DNA of 64,000 bases from the NCBI GenBank assembly GCA_026874595.1, contig CM049310.1, positions 85,597,056-85,661,055 on the forward strand, read 5' to 3'. Of the stretch, positions 11,936 to 25,350 are shown piece after piece. This DNA comes from Sipunculus nudus. Taxonomy: Eukaryota; Annelida; Sipuncula; Golfingiida; Sipunculidae. The position numbers and the translations under genes are program-made. Every line of letters starts with the position of its first letter. The stretch's first letter is position 1. The notes under the pieces were generated by a model that had not been told where the DNA came from, did no database searches, and saw nothing but the letters and a program-made list of their open reading frames with translations.

Positions 11936-12599
11936 CGTCATATCGACCCTCTGGCATTTCAACTAGATTACTGGCGCGAGAGTGTCATTACATCTAAGTC
12001 TGAGGAACGCATTATAAGGCCTTATGAAGATGCAAATATTTTCGTCATTTCTGACAACGCTTCATGGCCTACAGATACACTGTCAGTAAACATAAACCAG
12101 ACCAATCGTTTTAACCCAGCACATTGGTAAACCCCTCGGCATGTTTGTTGAATTTATGACCGCATGAACACAAGCTTGGCTCGCAACGGTTACAGGACAC
12201 AGGCAGCTAGCAGGCGATACAGGAAATGACCCGTGTCCATGGAGACGGTGTTTCAGCTCCGCTTGTGAGCTCCCCTGTATACTTCTGTGTTAATTGATCA
12301 TTCATAGAATAAAATTGAGATTATGGGCCGTTTACCAAAATATGAATGCAACCTGATGCAAGAATGCGATACATTCTTCGATATTTCTTGTATCACGAGT
12401 TGAGTAGGCTTTCAAGCCCAATTATCCAATTGCCTACCTAGTCAGGTTGTCACGGCTACTCGGTGTTAAGATTGATCAGAATCGTATAATGCATGATTTT
12501 ATCAGTAGTATATGTAAAACACTGTACATATGTCACTAGAGAGATGTGACAATACTTCGTACTTACTTCTTAAGAAGGTGTGATGTCACCAGAGACATC
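11936..12599. other. Unassigned sequence between two retroelement fragments
   Basis: After the LINE TAG the same plus-strand frame stays open to a TAA near 12129 (begins RHIDPLAFQLDYWRES). I do not recognise it and it lacks the residues expected next in a LINE RT. The rest shows nothing. Confidence 0.3.
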
Positions 12600-13765
12600 T
12601 CTAATTTCCGCACGGACCACACTATGGCCAGACACTCTCTTTTGATCGCGGAATAGTTTCGCTCTCTTGCAAGTAACTTCCGACTCACGTATGCCACGGG
12701 ATGCATAACGTAATGCTCCTGTGAGAGCATATACCACCTATTCCGATGTCTGGCGCGTCACATCGGACCACGAAGCGCTTGCCGAAATCTGGCTGCAGTA
12801 GGATAGGAGGCTCGGCTAATTTAGCCTTCAGGGTGCGGTAGGCTTTCTCGTGTATATACTCCCAGTTCAGCTTGTTGGGCTGCCGCTTTCGAGTTGTATC
12901 CGTCAGCGGAACCGCGAATTCCACGTAGTTCGGAACGAATTTTCTATAATATCCGGTCAGCCCTTTAAACGCTCGTAAGGCCTTCTTTGTTGTCGGTCGC
13001 TCTGAGGCCTCGATCTGCGGTAACAAAGCGGGATTCGCAGCTAGATACCCTGACCCGACTTAGTGCCCGAGGAGTTCAAGGTTACGGTATCCGTCAAAGG
13101 ATTTCATTTGTTTGGTCGAGAGATTGGCACGTTCGAGCCTGGCTAATACTTCCGTGAGCACTCTAAGGTGGTCCTCCCACGTTTCTGTGTGAACTATCAC
13201 ATCGTCGATGTAACATACTACGTTGGGGAGGTCTCCTAGCACTTTACGCGTCATACGGTTGAACACGGCACCGGTCGTCACCAGGCCGAACGGCATCACC
13301 CGAAACTGAGAATGCCCATCTGGCGTTACGAATGCGGTCTTGTTTTTCGCTTCAGTGGTCATCCGAATTTGCCAGTAGCCCTCCGTTAAGTCGATCTTAG
13401 GGAATTAGCAACTTTGTGCTACTTCCGCGAACAGGGCTTCAGGGTCTGGCATCGGTTCCGAATCAAATACCACTGATCAGTAAAGGCGATGGGAATCAAT
13501 TATAAACCGAATCTTGCCGTCTAGCTTTCGTAGGATAATGCACGGAGAAGCGTAGCTCGATTCTGACTTCTCGATAACGCCTATCTTCAGCATATCGCAT
13601 GGTCTCACGCATGGACCTCTATATGGTTAGGATTGCACAGGTGCATCTGACGTTAGACTGATATCACATTCTATTACGTTGGTGCACTTGGGTTCGCCAG
13701 TAAACACAATCGCATGTCTGCGTAACAATTCACGCGCCTCGCGTTTACGCTTCCGACGAGGGAAT
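12600..13765 (-). pseudogene. Second gypsy-type RT/RNase H fragment
   Basis: On the minus strand, from high to low coordinates, motifs read EARELLRRHAIVF, YASPCIILRKLDGKIRF (about 13550-13500), FRVMPFGL, CYIDDVIVH (about 13200), ELLGH, then ALRAFKGLTGYYRKFVP, LNWEYIHEKAYRTLK, and RNase H pieces HPVAYVSRKLLARERNYSAI and ECLAIVW (to about 12600). Several frameshifts and stops. Its sequence differs clearly from the element at 548-1822, so it is another lineage. No LTRs are seen next to it. Confidence 0.85.
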
Positions 13766-14654
13766 TTTCAAGTTTGTGTGTAGTGTCGGTGATTTCATTC
13801 TGCGCGGGCGGATACCTTAAGGGAGAACTTTGTGGTTTTGTGTAATGTGACTCTGCTATAAGTGTCCTGTTTTGTTCTTGTGATGTGGAACTACTTTACA
13901 GCAGTGATGGTATTTATGTGGCTCTTAAAATGCGAGTATTACGTTTGAAATATATATTTTCATTAATTATATTGTTTCTGTTAAAAGGCGTTGTTTCGCT
14001 TCTTGGATGTGAATGTGCATGAACCAGGGTTTCTTTCCGGGGTTTCCTTGTCTAAATTTACAGTTTAAATTTACATTGCCCTATTATCTTTTAACAACCT
14101 GGAGCCCCGGGAGTACCGTGTGACAACATGAACACACTAAGACAATCTATGCTATAACATTAAATTAATGTTACATATATACGTCTTTGATCAATATAAT
14201 GAATGAAACTATTTGGGCAAAAATAACATGACAAACATATTTTGCTTACGTTGGAAAGCAGTAAAATGTCCATGCATGTAGGTTTTTTTTATTTTTTTTT
14301 ATATGATGGATATGCACTTTTAAACCATCCTCAGTTTTCACAATTATTTTCCATCCGATGTCCAATGAACTTTGTATTTACTTGAATATGTGACCAGTTA
14401 GGTCTTCCATAATATTGAAGCCAGTTCCTTTTAGCCGTTTTCTTTACACAACCATATTCTGTCTGCAGGCGTAGCTAGCACATTTGATCAGTATGGGACG
14501 GTTCCCTTTGCCTATACATTCTTAACCTGTGCATCTGTCTGTCTTCCAGATGTCAACTTTTACACCAGTCCTCTTGAAAATTTCAAAGACCTTATTTCTT
14601 TCTTAGGTTTTCATTTAGTCCTCCTTGACACAAGAAATTGTTAAACTGTCCCAA
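13766..14654. other. Intergenic, nothing recognised
   Basis: AT-rich with a T-rich run near 14285. No exon or repeat structure noticed. Confidence 0.4.
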
Positions 14655-14975
14655 CGATGTACTGAAATGATATATGGTTATCGACAAGTTAAAGGAAGAA
14701 ATTATATCTGGTATTCGACAAGGTATAAGGCGAAATTATGTCTGATTATCGACAAGCTACAGAACGAAATTATATATGGTTATCAACAAAGTACTGAACG
14801 AAATTATATATGGTTATCAACAAGGTACAGGACGAAATTATATCTGATTATCAACAAGTTATAGGACGAAATTATATATGGTTATATACAAGGTACTGGA
14901 CGAAATTATATATGGTTATACACAAGGTACTGGACGAAATTATATATGGTATCAACAAGGTACAGGCGGAATAAC
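14655..14975. repeat. 34-bp minisatellite, about nine copies
   Basis: Eight full units of exactly 34 bp start at 14676, 14710, 14744, 14778, 14812, 14846, 14880 and 14914, with partial units on both sides. Each unit reads GGTTATCAACAAGGTACAGG followed by ACGAAATTATATAT, with scattered substitutions. Because 34 is not a multiple of three, the open frame that crosses it is incidental. Confidence 0.95.
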
Positions 14976-17826
14976 TTTTGGCCATCGATTAAATCCAAGG
15001 AATTTAATTGTTAGAATACAAGAGCTTAATGACGGAAAAGATCGTTAATATGATCGTTAATGTTTGTGTACTCCAAGGCGACAGGACAGAATAATATTTA
15101 GTTGCGTGACGACATAGTAGGAAAGGTTTATTTTCCTTTTCACCTGATGTATATAATACTGTATGTTCCAGATATTTTATAGGCGAAAAAATAAATTTTA
15201 CATAGGGTCCTGTTACTAAGTTTTTTTCGAGAATGTTTTGTTATACTAATACAAAGTTAGCCTGATTCTAGGATACATGATCTCTACAGTTCGGAGAACC
15301 TGTGTATAGTTTATCAGTTTCGTTTGTATTCTTGTCTATGCCTCCTTTCTTGCTTGCTATTCAATTATCTCTGTAGTCCTTTCCCAGAGGGGAGGCTGAG
15401 CTTCAATAAAAATCTCATCACCTCAGAACAGATTAATCATTCGCTTTGTCATGTCAGTTAATAAACAGTAAAGCAGCTTTGAACGGCCGCCACGGATGTT
15501 TTTTTACTTTCCGCAATAACTTGATGTTGACCTTAAGTTAATAACCAGCCAAAGACAATATTATCCGTAGTGTGTAAGTGATCACATCAGTGTCGGTCGC
15601 CGTGTCCTGGACGCAAGCCACAAATGAAGTGCTACCACGCGCTAATAGGATACGTGGCTTTATTTTTCCCACATCATTATAACATCTACAAGATTCTTGA
15701 AATCTTGGCCTCTTTAGACAATTTTAAAAATATATTCTAATATTAAACTGTTTTTACCTGAGTGTTTTTTTTGTTTCTGCAGTCAAACAATTCCAAGAAA
15801 ATCAGGAATTGTGTATACCTTTTCCTCACAATAACGTTCCTAACGCAGTGGAGCCAAGATTACCTCTCCAAGCAGTCCCAAACATGTATTTTGACAATGT
15901 GTCTTTGATTGGCCAGAATAAAAAAAGTATTTCTCTGATCCACTCAACTTTGTTTTGGATTTTGCTAAACATACATTAAAACCAAACAATGGGGTTTTAA
16001 GTAAGCCATTAGATTTACTACTCTATTTCGGTAGTTATTCACGTCTAGCGTGCTTTTTGATTGATCGTCAAATAAAATCAAATATATTTTATGTATTTAT
16101 TATGTGAAAAAAATATGATCATGACGTAGGATAAGATATTATATATATTTTCATATAATTTCGCATTAACCATCAAAGTCACTTAGGCCTACATAAAATA
16201 CACGTCGCCAAAATCTCAAGATTAAGCAAAATTATTAGCGGGATTTTCCCCGGAATTGCAGAATTTTCGGAATGTCTCTGAAGTTGTGTAAAATGTCGTG
16301 TCTTGGTTTCCTGCTGACTTTCGCCTTCCTGCTAATTATGACAGCCCTGAACATTTTGGTTTTTATGTCATAAATCAAGTAAAGGAAGATCTCAAGGCCA
16401 TTCTGAACATCTCAACTGACTCTCAGTTGGGCTTATTGTGACGGCATGCTGACACAGGACCAAAAAAAGTGTGTTTGGAGAAAAAGGATAACGCCAAATA
16501 AGAAAAATCCGCTCACATACATATTTAGATACATCACATGTTCGTAATACTCAAAATTTCATGACCACCTGCATCTCTGACTGTGCTAATAGGCCACTCG
16601 GGGTTGGCTAATTATTTATTTAAATACCTATTAGTTCGGCCGGCTTTACGTTGACTGGCGTCCACAATGACTACTGCCATCTGTGTACCGTTGATTCACC
16701 TTCTCTTCATTGGTCCTCCGTTTTTCTTTCAGCTTCACTAGTTTGTTTTACCGCAGCAGTCCCGCAGTAAATCTTCCGCGGGGTAGTTTCCACAAGGCTT
16801 TCTTCTTCGTTGGTCGTGTTATATTATTCAGTAAGCTCTTCAGTTATCTGCCGTGAATTTATAATAGGATAAATTTTTTTGCCATCTTCTATGATTTCGC
16901 TTCATTTTCCATCGAGGGTGTTTCATCATCTTGTATTTAGTGCTTATGAATACACCGTTCTTATTCTCATGTCAATTTTATATTAAAAAAAACGCTCATG
17001 GGGACAAGATATATGTGCTAGATAGGAACAGGGTCAATGTTGAGTACATACGTCATAACAAACGATCCAATAATCAATCCGTATTCACCAGAGATGGGCG
17101 ATAATCTGGTATCATGCCCAATGAAAGTACATTTGTAATTTACATTTCCTTTATTTTATTCCTTTATGTGAGATATCAGAATATCCTACTGTAATTGGCG
17201 GATGAGGGGCGCGGTCATACCAAGAGGGTTCTTCCGGTTTCAACTAGGAAGATGTGGGTCTCCCAGCAGATATAGATTCCAACCTTGAGAGTGTCCTCCG
17301 AGTACTTTAATATTGTATTTCCTTTATTTTTATGCCTGACCTCGTAGAAACGTCAAATCCCCTTATGGGGGCTGCCATTTTTTGCGTACGGACTAAAACC
17401 TGGATGTCGCAAGTCGCGTGTTGGAATTAAGTCTGTCCCGCCAGTTTTTGTATTTTACTATTAGGAATTTCAATGACCTATTTTTATCTAATTTATGGAA
17501 GCAAAGTTATCTAAACTATGGTTGTTCATAAATTATAAAAACATATATTGAATAGTCAAATCTTAAGCAGCTATCAATAAGAATTTACCATAAGAACTGT
17601 GATGCATGTAACACCAGCAAAAAAAAAAGGGTTTAATTTTCATTGGCAACTATTGAAAGATGGTAATTTTAACAAATATGTCAATCAAAGAACATTATAC
17701 CGTTGGTTCAGTCTTATCTTAACATTTTATAAGTTAATATTGATAGATCATTATATAGAAATCTAACAGGGCGCATTGTTACCACTAAGGTCAATGATAA
17801 TGATGATAGGTATATGTATATGTATA
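14976..17826. other. Intergenic, no gene seen
   Basis: AT-rich sequence without exon-like frames, LTRs or obvious tandem arrays. Only short homopolymer runs stand out. Confidence 0.4.
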
Positions 17827-18016
17827 TACAGTGAAACTTTTGAATTACGACCATCGACGGGACCTTGATAAAGTGGTCGCACATTCGTCGCACAAAGTTG
17901 ATCGTCTATGCAAGGTTGGATATAAAGAGCAAAAAAACGAATTGGAACTGTGTAAAAGTGTTTTTTTTTTAGGTGGTCGCTCAACCAAGTCGGTCGTAAG
18001 GCGACGTTTTACTCTG

Positions 18017-18018
<2 letters not shown>
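17827..18018. mobile_element. Small TIR element (MITE), 192 bp
   Basis: The left end is TACAGTGAAACTTTTGAATT, followed by ACGACC. The right end, reverse-complemented, is TACAGAGTAAAACGTCGCC, also followed by TTACGACC. Inside, GGTCGCACATTCGTCGC and GGTGGTCGCTCAACC are related. TA lies on both sides, as expected of Tc1/mariner-type non-autonomous elements, although the right TA is part of a long TA run. Confidence 0.7.

Positions 18019-18083
<65 letters not shown>
18016..18083. repeat. (TA)n microsatellite
   Basis: TA run broken once by AAA near 18027, abutting the right end of the MITE. Confidence 0.97.
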
Positions 18084-18087
<4 letters not shown>

Positions 18088-19917
18088 CTCTGGATGAATA
18101 TCGGAAACACAGACTAGTGTCTCAGACTGAGACAGACGGCCACCTCTCACCCTGCCTACTTTAACAATTAGCTGCCGGGGCGGACTGTATTCTGTACAAG
18201 ACAGATAGAGAGCCGGCATTTTGTCCGACCGAGGGAGGCTCAATTCTTGATCCTCGACTCCAGACTAAAAGCGGCGGGATATATCTAGAAATCAGCCCTC
18301 GACCTTACAGGATGTATTTATCATATTGTCCGGACAGACACAGGGTTATGTGGCTTTTATTCATCCCGTGTCCATTGGCGAGACTAAACCTTATCTGGGG
18401 CGGGCAGGAGATTTACTGACCGCATAATGTTATATTATATAGGTATTTCATTTGACAATGACGGCGGGCCGGGCTTTCTATCAGGATCTATCTTATCCAC
18501 GAGTACCCAGCTTACCTAAGCACCATATGCTCTAAGAATCATGGGATACAGAGGTATACTAAGCCTCTTAATAGTTTCCCGGGCTCTGCACTCTCACTAC
18601 GCGTAAAACAGTATTGTCAAGCTACATTTTGCAATGGATGTTTGTGAATTTTCCCCCCCGTTTTCCACATTTATTTGAGAAAACACGTGTGATATAGGGA
18701 GGTCTTACAAATAAAGCAAGAAAAACTGGTTACATCAACTTTCATTTATATGTCAATAAAGAATAAAACATAAATCGGATTCTGTGTTTTTTTTAAAATT
18801 AATTATTAGAAAGCAGATTTCATATTCGAAATACCTTCACACTTAATTCATTTTCTGCATTTCTTGAATTCAAACAAAAGTGTTGTAGGCTATAAGGAGT
18901 ACACAGATTCGGAAAAAGACTAATTCCACTGTGGTTTACATAAAAAGAGCATTTAAAGGAAAAAGTCTCATCCTGCACGGCTCGCTGGGCTAGGTAATGG
19001 AAACGCTGTATGAATGCCCGGTAAGCGATGGTAACCGAGACTTGAAAATTGGCCAACTCTGGATGAGGAAGACATGTCGGAAGGAGGTCAATTAGGACGA
19101 TGAGATTTCATGAGAAGCGAAACACAATAAGGGTTTGAGATCAGACAACCAGGGTAATTGGTTTCCGATGTTCTCTGTCAGAAATTTAACTGTTTTTTCT
19201 TCAACAGCCGCTTCCTTCACAGGTTTTATTGGAAGACGGCTGCAAATGCAGCCAGAATCAATTAAAAGACTGTGTAATTGAGATCCTGTAAAAACCACGA
19301 GGTCAGGGTGTTTTTAGCAATAGCTACTGGGTTGTAGATCCCCGCAGACTGTCAATAAATTGTCCTTGAGTGCCCTATTTCTGACAGCTCTTTGGTGAGG
19401 TCACATTAAAACTTGGCCGCTTTTAGAGAGCCAATGTTTAAAAGCAAATGTTAATCGTAAGTTTACGGAGGCATCATTGAAATGGGTCGTGTTCTTGCGT
19501 TGGAGTTAACCATTCCGGCCCTTCATCAGTGACGTGAGTAAACTATCAGAGCCCTCGTCCATCAGAACCCCGAGCAGACTCAGCCTCTCCTGTCAATACC
19601 AGCCTTGTATACAGTCACTAGCTTCTTTTAATTACAGTTGCCATAGAGAGCAGGATTTGGGATAAAAAGACAGTTGCCCCCCTAAAATAACGTACTTCCA
19701 TGTTTCACGACAGACCGAGAATGGTTCAACCCATACCGCTTTTTCCCGTCCAGCGACATATTGTGCATTCTGAATTGTTCACTGGGGTTCTTATTTTCGT
19801 GGAATTCGTGGATAACTCGATCTTTCCAACGAAATTAAAAAGACCACAATCATTTATTTTATCATTATTTATTATAAAAAACCAGGCCGTCGTCGCTTAG
19901 CACTGAGTAAAGACGTA
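18084..19917. other. Intergenic, nothing recognised
   Basis: Mixed-composition unique sequence. The longest open frames (60-130 codons) have no recognisable motif; one of them is mostly TA-repeat translation. Confidence 0.4.
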
Positions 19918-20002
19918 CATACATAATAGTACTACTACTGCTACTGCTACTACTACTACTGATAATAATAACAATTATAATAATAATTATAATTATTATT
20001 AC

Positions 20003-20047
<45 letters not shown>

Positions 20048-20094
20048 CATCATCATTATTACATGTATTATTATAACACGTATTATCATTTCAT

Positions 20095-20141
<47 letters not shown>

Positions 20142-20152
20142 GTTATTATTAA
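19918..20152. repeat. Trinucleotide (ACT/ATT)n cluster
   Basis: Short ACT/CTG-type runs (19928-19960) grade into two ATT arrays (about 20000-20047 and 20095-20142), separated by an ATCATC/ACATGTATTATT spacer. Confidence 0.95.
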
Positions 20153-23100
20153 AACTAATGTTGAGGATGAAGTGGTAAAACTTTATTTGATATGTATTCG
20201 CGATTTTTTTGTATTCATGATATGTTATTACGATATTTATTTTTGTTGTTTCTATTGAATCCAATGATGCCAATTGGACACACGGGTAGACTTGCATCAG
20301 AACACCCAAAAAAATAGAAAATAGAAAACTCTCAGAGTGTCAGGCTGAAGATACAGTGACATAATAAGAAGACTCGGCATGGGTCTTGTTTTATTTCATG
20401 GTCAGGATGATTGATTGAGCGGAGCTGGTGGCTGATTTCAAACAGTTCTATCTGTGCCGCTGCCGATCTCCTCGGAGATCGCGTGCTGCCCTCATATCGA
20501 GGCTTAGCGTTCACACTGAGTATGTAGTGTGATGAATGTTAAGGCCGGAGTTTCTTATGGATTATTCTGTAGTTTTTATTTTCTTCATAATACCCAATTT
20601 TCAACCAGTTCACCTCTGTTCACGTATACTCCCAAAAATTGTCTTTCTCATAACACAATCTGTGGCCTGGATTATAGCATCTTAGATTTGAAGGATTTGC
20701 ATGCACACGAAGTGTATGTTCATGTGCAAGTGTTAAACTGGGAACAAAACTCTTTATATAAGACTCAAGGAATTATCTTTATTTCATAAACCTCAGATGT
20801 GGGTATAGCCGTCTTTCAGAAGGCCCTTTCGAACTGTCGAACACGAAGCTGTCTTTTGCACTACGACATATATGTTTTTCAGACGCATTCCTGTGATATT
20901 TGAGCTTCCTTATTATATCGAAATCAAACAACAACAATTTATTTGAGATAAGATACGACAAGCCATTTTTATTCATGCAGGCATGAAATTTTGACATGAT
21001 TTTTTTTCTCAGGAATCACGACTGTTTAATATGTGCACCGGCTGAGGAGGTTGAGAGTGCGGGGGGGGGGGGGGGGGCGGCTGACTGCTGCGACGTGAGA
21101 TATTCTTAAACTTTATAATAAATATGTAATGCAATACTGAAGCAATTGGAGAATAGAATAAAGGGATTACTATCCATTAAGAAACCAACACGACAAAAAA
21201 TGTTTTCCCTAAAAATTCTAATATATAAAACCTGCATGATTTTTATTTTCATTTCGCGTTTATAAGCCAAGTACCACTGTGTCGTGAAAACGGGGGAGTT
21301 ATATCATATATAATCAGTCATTTTGCTATTTTATTAATTTCTTAAACACTGTATTTAATTAATATAAGATTAACACTGCGACACTTTGACACATTTTGTT
21401 AACAAATTGTATATTTTACTAATTGCAGTTAAAACCTAATGAATGTAAAGTAACATTCTTTTAATTAGCAAAAATGGGGATGGGTTTTTTGGACTTGCTA
21501 TGTCCCCCCTGGTGGAATAAGTGGGTGTAGTCTGTTTGGCAAGTAGGTACCCACTGATTATTTTTTTTATGTTTTTTTTCAACCCTCTGGTACTTCTGCA
21601 TTTGTTATTAAGTGACATATAATCTGTCATGAGTTACAATTTTTTTATTTTTTATGACACTAGACAACCAATTAGAAACTTTTAAATGTAGTCGTTTGAA
21701 CATGTGACTAGTGACCTTGACCTTAACTCAAGTGGTTGAGATGTTATAAATATACCATTTTTTTTTCTAAACTTAGATTGTATGGCATAACAAAAATATT
21801 CGCCAAGGTATGGTTTTCTTTTCATTCTAGTTGATTAGGCCTAATTGGCTATGCCTCCTTCCTTCATTGTAGTTTTAATATTCTGGATTTACCGACAAAT
21901 TTAAGTAAACTTCGCTAAATTTCAATGGCCACCCCAATGTGGAAAAGACAATGGTACATCAGATTTTGCTATTACAGTCTTTGCAGAGAGAATGGACTGT
22001 TGTATGATATATTTGAAAGGTTTAAGGTTTAACTCCTGCAAGATGTTCGCCGATTATTTAAGCATCGTAACTTTTCGGGGTATTCTAAGCTTGACATTAA
22101 ACCGAAATAACATAGAGAGTTATGCAGACAATATATCGAGAGGAAATATCGCAGTGTCTTCAATGTACGACGTAAAAACAGTATAGTATAACTTGTTGGT
22201 AGTCTGTGTATATGACCCTGTCTTAACCTCGGCGTAAAGAACTCTCCCATGGATTTAAGGATTCCGTTTAGTGGTAGGAAATAAGTGGAAGTTTCCGACA
22301 GGTCTGCCCTGAGCTGCGTGCTAAAAACTAAGTAATGTCACCGACACATCCGGTCCAGCCGTAGATATTCTAGTCGCGCCAAACAGGTTAGATCCGGGCA
22401 TCCAGCAAGTCCTACAACACAACATGTCGACTTCTCTTACTTAACCTTCTTGATAACCTCCGCTCAGTGTTATTACCCTTCCAGGCGACCATAAGAAATA
22501 TGATTACATTTGCCTGTTTGGAGTGTGTATAGTCCACCTGGGGGCGATATTTCAACAGTTTCGTGGATGGAAACTAATATAAGAGCGTCAAGGCGTGAAA
22601 GCGGCAATGCAAAGTTACTGTCCCGCAGAAACGGCCAAACTGGGGGCTCATTGGAGCTCAAGAAGCGTGACAGCCATAATTCTGTCAAGGAGACCCAGTA
22701 AAATTCGGGCTGCTGCGGGCCGTGACGTGACAATATGACCCTGTGAGAGCTTGGACCAGATCGATGGCAGGAGAGCTCCTACGGTCTGCGTTATCGGGCG
22801 AGATGAGGCCCGGCGGTCTCAGACTTAATGAGCAGCTTTCATCTGTTGCAACCGGGACAAATTAGACTTGTTCCCCGAGTTAATGACCTGCAAGCCACGC
22901 CAAGAGGAACACTCGTCACGTGAAAATGAAGGCAATACCCCAACTCATTCCGGTTAATACATATTTATCAGCTTAAATGAGCCCCTATCCGTGCTATGCA
23001 GCAACATGTTATATCTTTCTTCCAGGGTTCTTACAATAAAAAGAGTTATATAAAATACACTGATTGACATTTGCACCGTGTTACTTAATAAATATAATTT

Positions 23101-23460
23101 TATTAAATATATATGATTTCATTCTACGATTTTAAATTTTAAATTATAACATACTATTTTATTTAAATATAAAATCACATTTATATGTAGAGGTGCTATT
23201 GCGATTTTTTATACAGCTTAGTGTTCCAGATGCCCATTACCGTCATATGTAGTGTTGTTTATCAATAGATATGTGTATGGACAGCTTGTGACACTTTCTG
23301 ATAAATTAGGGCGAAGATAACTATATGATAAGAGTGATCGTAACTAGCCTTTTGGGCTTCATATACATTGTGTATGCACGGGGTAAGGAATAATTCCGAA
23401 ATCATAATGTGTCGTTACGACTTCAGTGCATATTTCTAAAGTGCTATGGTTATTTCCCAT
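20153..23460. other. Intergenic, no gene seen; poly-G at 21061-21078
   Basis: No convincing exon. A G-run interrupts at 21061. At 21700-21740 a CATGTGACTAGTGACCTTGA stretch again resembles the 8986-9695 repeat. Frames around 22470-22730 are open on both strands but show no family motif. Confidence 0.4.
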
Positions 23461-23553
23461 TTTGGCTTAGAGCCTCTACAGCTCGGGCGCGAACCGGGGA
23501 CCTTCCGCACAGCAGTCCAAGACCTTAACCACAAGGATATACTTCTACCGCCA
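23461..23553 (-). repeat. tRNA-derived SINE-like fragment
   Basis: On the minus strand a B-box-like GGTTCGCGCCC (23485-23495) lies about 25 bases after an A-box-like TGTGGTTAAGGTCTTGG (23518-23534). The spacing and the tRNA-like surrounding sequence fit a SINE head. I cannot fold a full cloverleaf, so I do not call it a tRNA gene. Confidence 0.5.
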
Positions 23554-23564
23554 TAATTCATATT

Positions 23565-24263
23565 TGCCTCCGCCAGGAGGGCATGCTGTCATCAACGTTT
23601 GTCTGTGCAGTTTCTCGTGTAGTTGGAGGAGAAAAACGACTCGCTGGCGCAGCTGGAAGTCCTTTTATGCAGGTAAGCGTTTTTTCAGCCAGACTCTCAT
23701 TAGGACGGACGAAACTGACTATCCCCACATTGTAAGCTTATATAGGCCATTAACTCGATTATATTAATATGATTCTTGAATAAATACAAGGTTACCATTG
23801 TTTTGTAACAGAATGTACAACAATTCAAGGAAACTTGAAAAATTTGAAGATTATCCATAAATGAACCGGTGTTGCTTACCCTTATAATAATTATACTGCG
23901 AAGCAGTTGTCATGATTCAAGATTAAGTTCCAATTAAAACTGTCCTGAATGCAGCAATTCTCATGTATTGTCGTGTTTCTGTGATATTTTTAAACGGCAT
24001 AATAAATAAAACAAATTATAAATATCATATTATGATCGGCAATTAAAAACATTATGTCCAGTGCACACACAGCTGTGTTGAATTATTAGGCTGGTTAAGC
24101 TGGACGCTAGGGACAATAGTTGTGTGCCTGCAGTTTTTTTTTTCAGACAGTCAGTCATTCCCTCCACATACTAGAGTTAAGGTATAAGCGATATCCCCCC
24201 CCCCCCACACACACACACACTCACGGCGAAGGCTTGCATTTCTAAAAATGCAGATTTCTAGTT
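23565..24263 (+). mobile_element. HINE-like element ends (CCTCCGCC family), possibly one copy
   Basis: The family's 5' sequence TGCCTCCGCCAGGAGG is at 23565. A family 3' end occurs at 24225-24263: TGCATTTCTAAAAATGCAG then ATTTCTAGTTT, preceded by poly-C and CA runs. The interval of about 700 bp is longer than other copies, so these may be two truncated copies or one carrying an insertion. Confidence 0.45.
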
Positions 24264-25090
24264 TTCATATAAATTGTTACATTACGGTTAGGGTATATTT
24301 AAACTTGCACTTAACCCATATTGAAGTGAAAATGGAAAGGTGAAGTTGTAATTCTGGATCTGTGTAGTTCTAAAATTTAAAGTTTACTTTTTCTCCGAGA
24401 CTTGAAAACCACTTTATGTTAATAAATAAATAAATGAATCTCATCAATCACTCATAGAAAGGCGTTGATATGAGTTCCCAACTTTCTATAATTTTTCTGT
24501 AATAATCCAAAATATTCAAATATTATTAAGGCAATATATACTAACTCTAGATCAATTGGTAATTTGTAGTTCAACTTTAAATATCAAAAGACCTCAGTCA
24601 ATGATGACCTTGGTCCCATGGCAGTCATCTGCTTTAGGGTATAGGTGGCCCTACAATTCCTCCGTATACTAACGGGAACTGCGTGATTATAAGTATGTGC
24701 AGGGATTATGGTTATCCATGATACTGGGAATCGGGTAATGCCCAGCCATGTGTCTTAATTGTTTGTGCCTAAGAACTGGTGAGCTAGCTGAACCCCCTTA
24801 ACATAAACACATGCATCTATGAATATTACCTATAAATAGAAAATAGGTAATTAGTGAAAAATACGAGAGCAACGATATAACAATAATCCCGTTGTTCCAT
24901 TAACCGATGGAGCATATAATGGGACCTTAAAGACCTGCTGTTGATTGTGGTAAAATGTGCGCCTGGCGATATTCTTAAATATTTCTTGAAATTTAACTTT
25001 GAAGCGCAGATGAAACTTTTATGTATCTGACTTTATTATGCATAAAAATATGTAATAAGAACTCAAAGCAACCTGTGCGTGTACATTTTT
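24264..25090. other. Intergenic, nothing recognised
   Basis: AT-rich, no exon or repeat noticed. Confidence 0.35.
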
Positions 25091-25350
25091 GGAGCGTGGT
25101 TGAGTAATGGTTAGGGCGCTTGACTTGTTACCGCAGTGTTATGGGTTCGTATCCTTACCACAAGGGTTGGCTCTCTCAACCAAGGAGTGAATGGGGACTG
25201 GTCATTTGCGGCAGACATACGGAGACTCTTTAGAGCCTGCAGCGGCTGCTTGAGTTTTATACTGCCAGGGGTAGGAGAAAGGTTGAATAATTAGGAGGGG
25301 TGTAAAGTCGAATGAGACTGACATCTTCAGCGATATCAAACTATGAACCC
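25091..25350 (+). repeat. tRNA-derived SINE-like element
   Basis: The head GGAGCGTGGTTGAGTAATGG then TTAGGGCGC contains an A-box-like motif (25098-25114), and GGGTTCGTATCC at 25143-25154 is a good B box. A non-tRNA body (CAAGGAGTGAATGGGGACTGG onward) follows. There is no clean 3' tail, so the right edge is approximate. A second A/B-box-like stretch lies at about 25475-25535 (GAAGCGGTTCGTACGCCGG, GATTCGAACGC). Confidence 0.55.

Noticed and set aside
11936-12129. Continuation of the LINE frame past its TAG
   Set aside because: Stays open for about 64 codons, but lacks the motifs expected after the RT palm/thumb; likely coincidence.
14625-14864. 79-codon frame with repeating YGYQQ/RNYIW words
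   Set aside because: It is only a translation of the 34-bp minisatellite.
17831-18243. Open frames rich in Tyr-Ile or Ile-Tyr on both strands
   Set aside because: Translations of the TA microsatellite; similar frames at 37735, 44209, 48188 and 52031 were dropped for the same reason.
25091-25162. Functional tRNA gene
   Set aside because: A and B boxes are present, but I could not form a complete cloverleaf and a SINE-like body follows.
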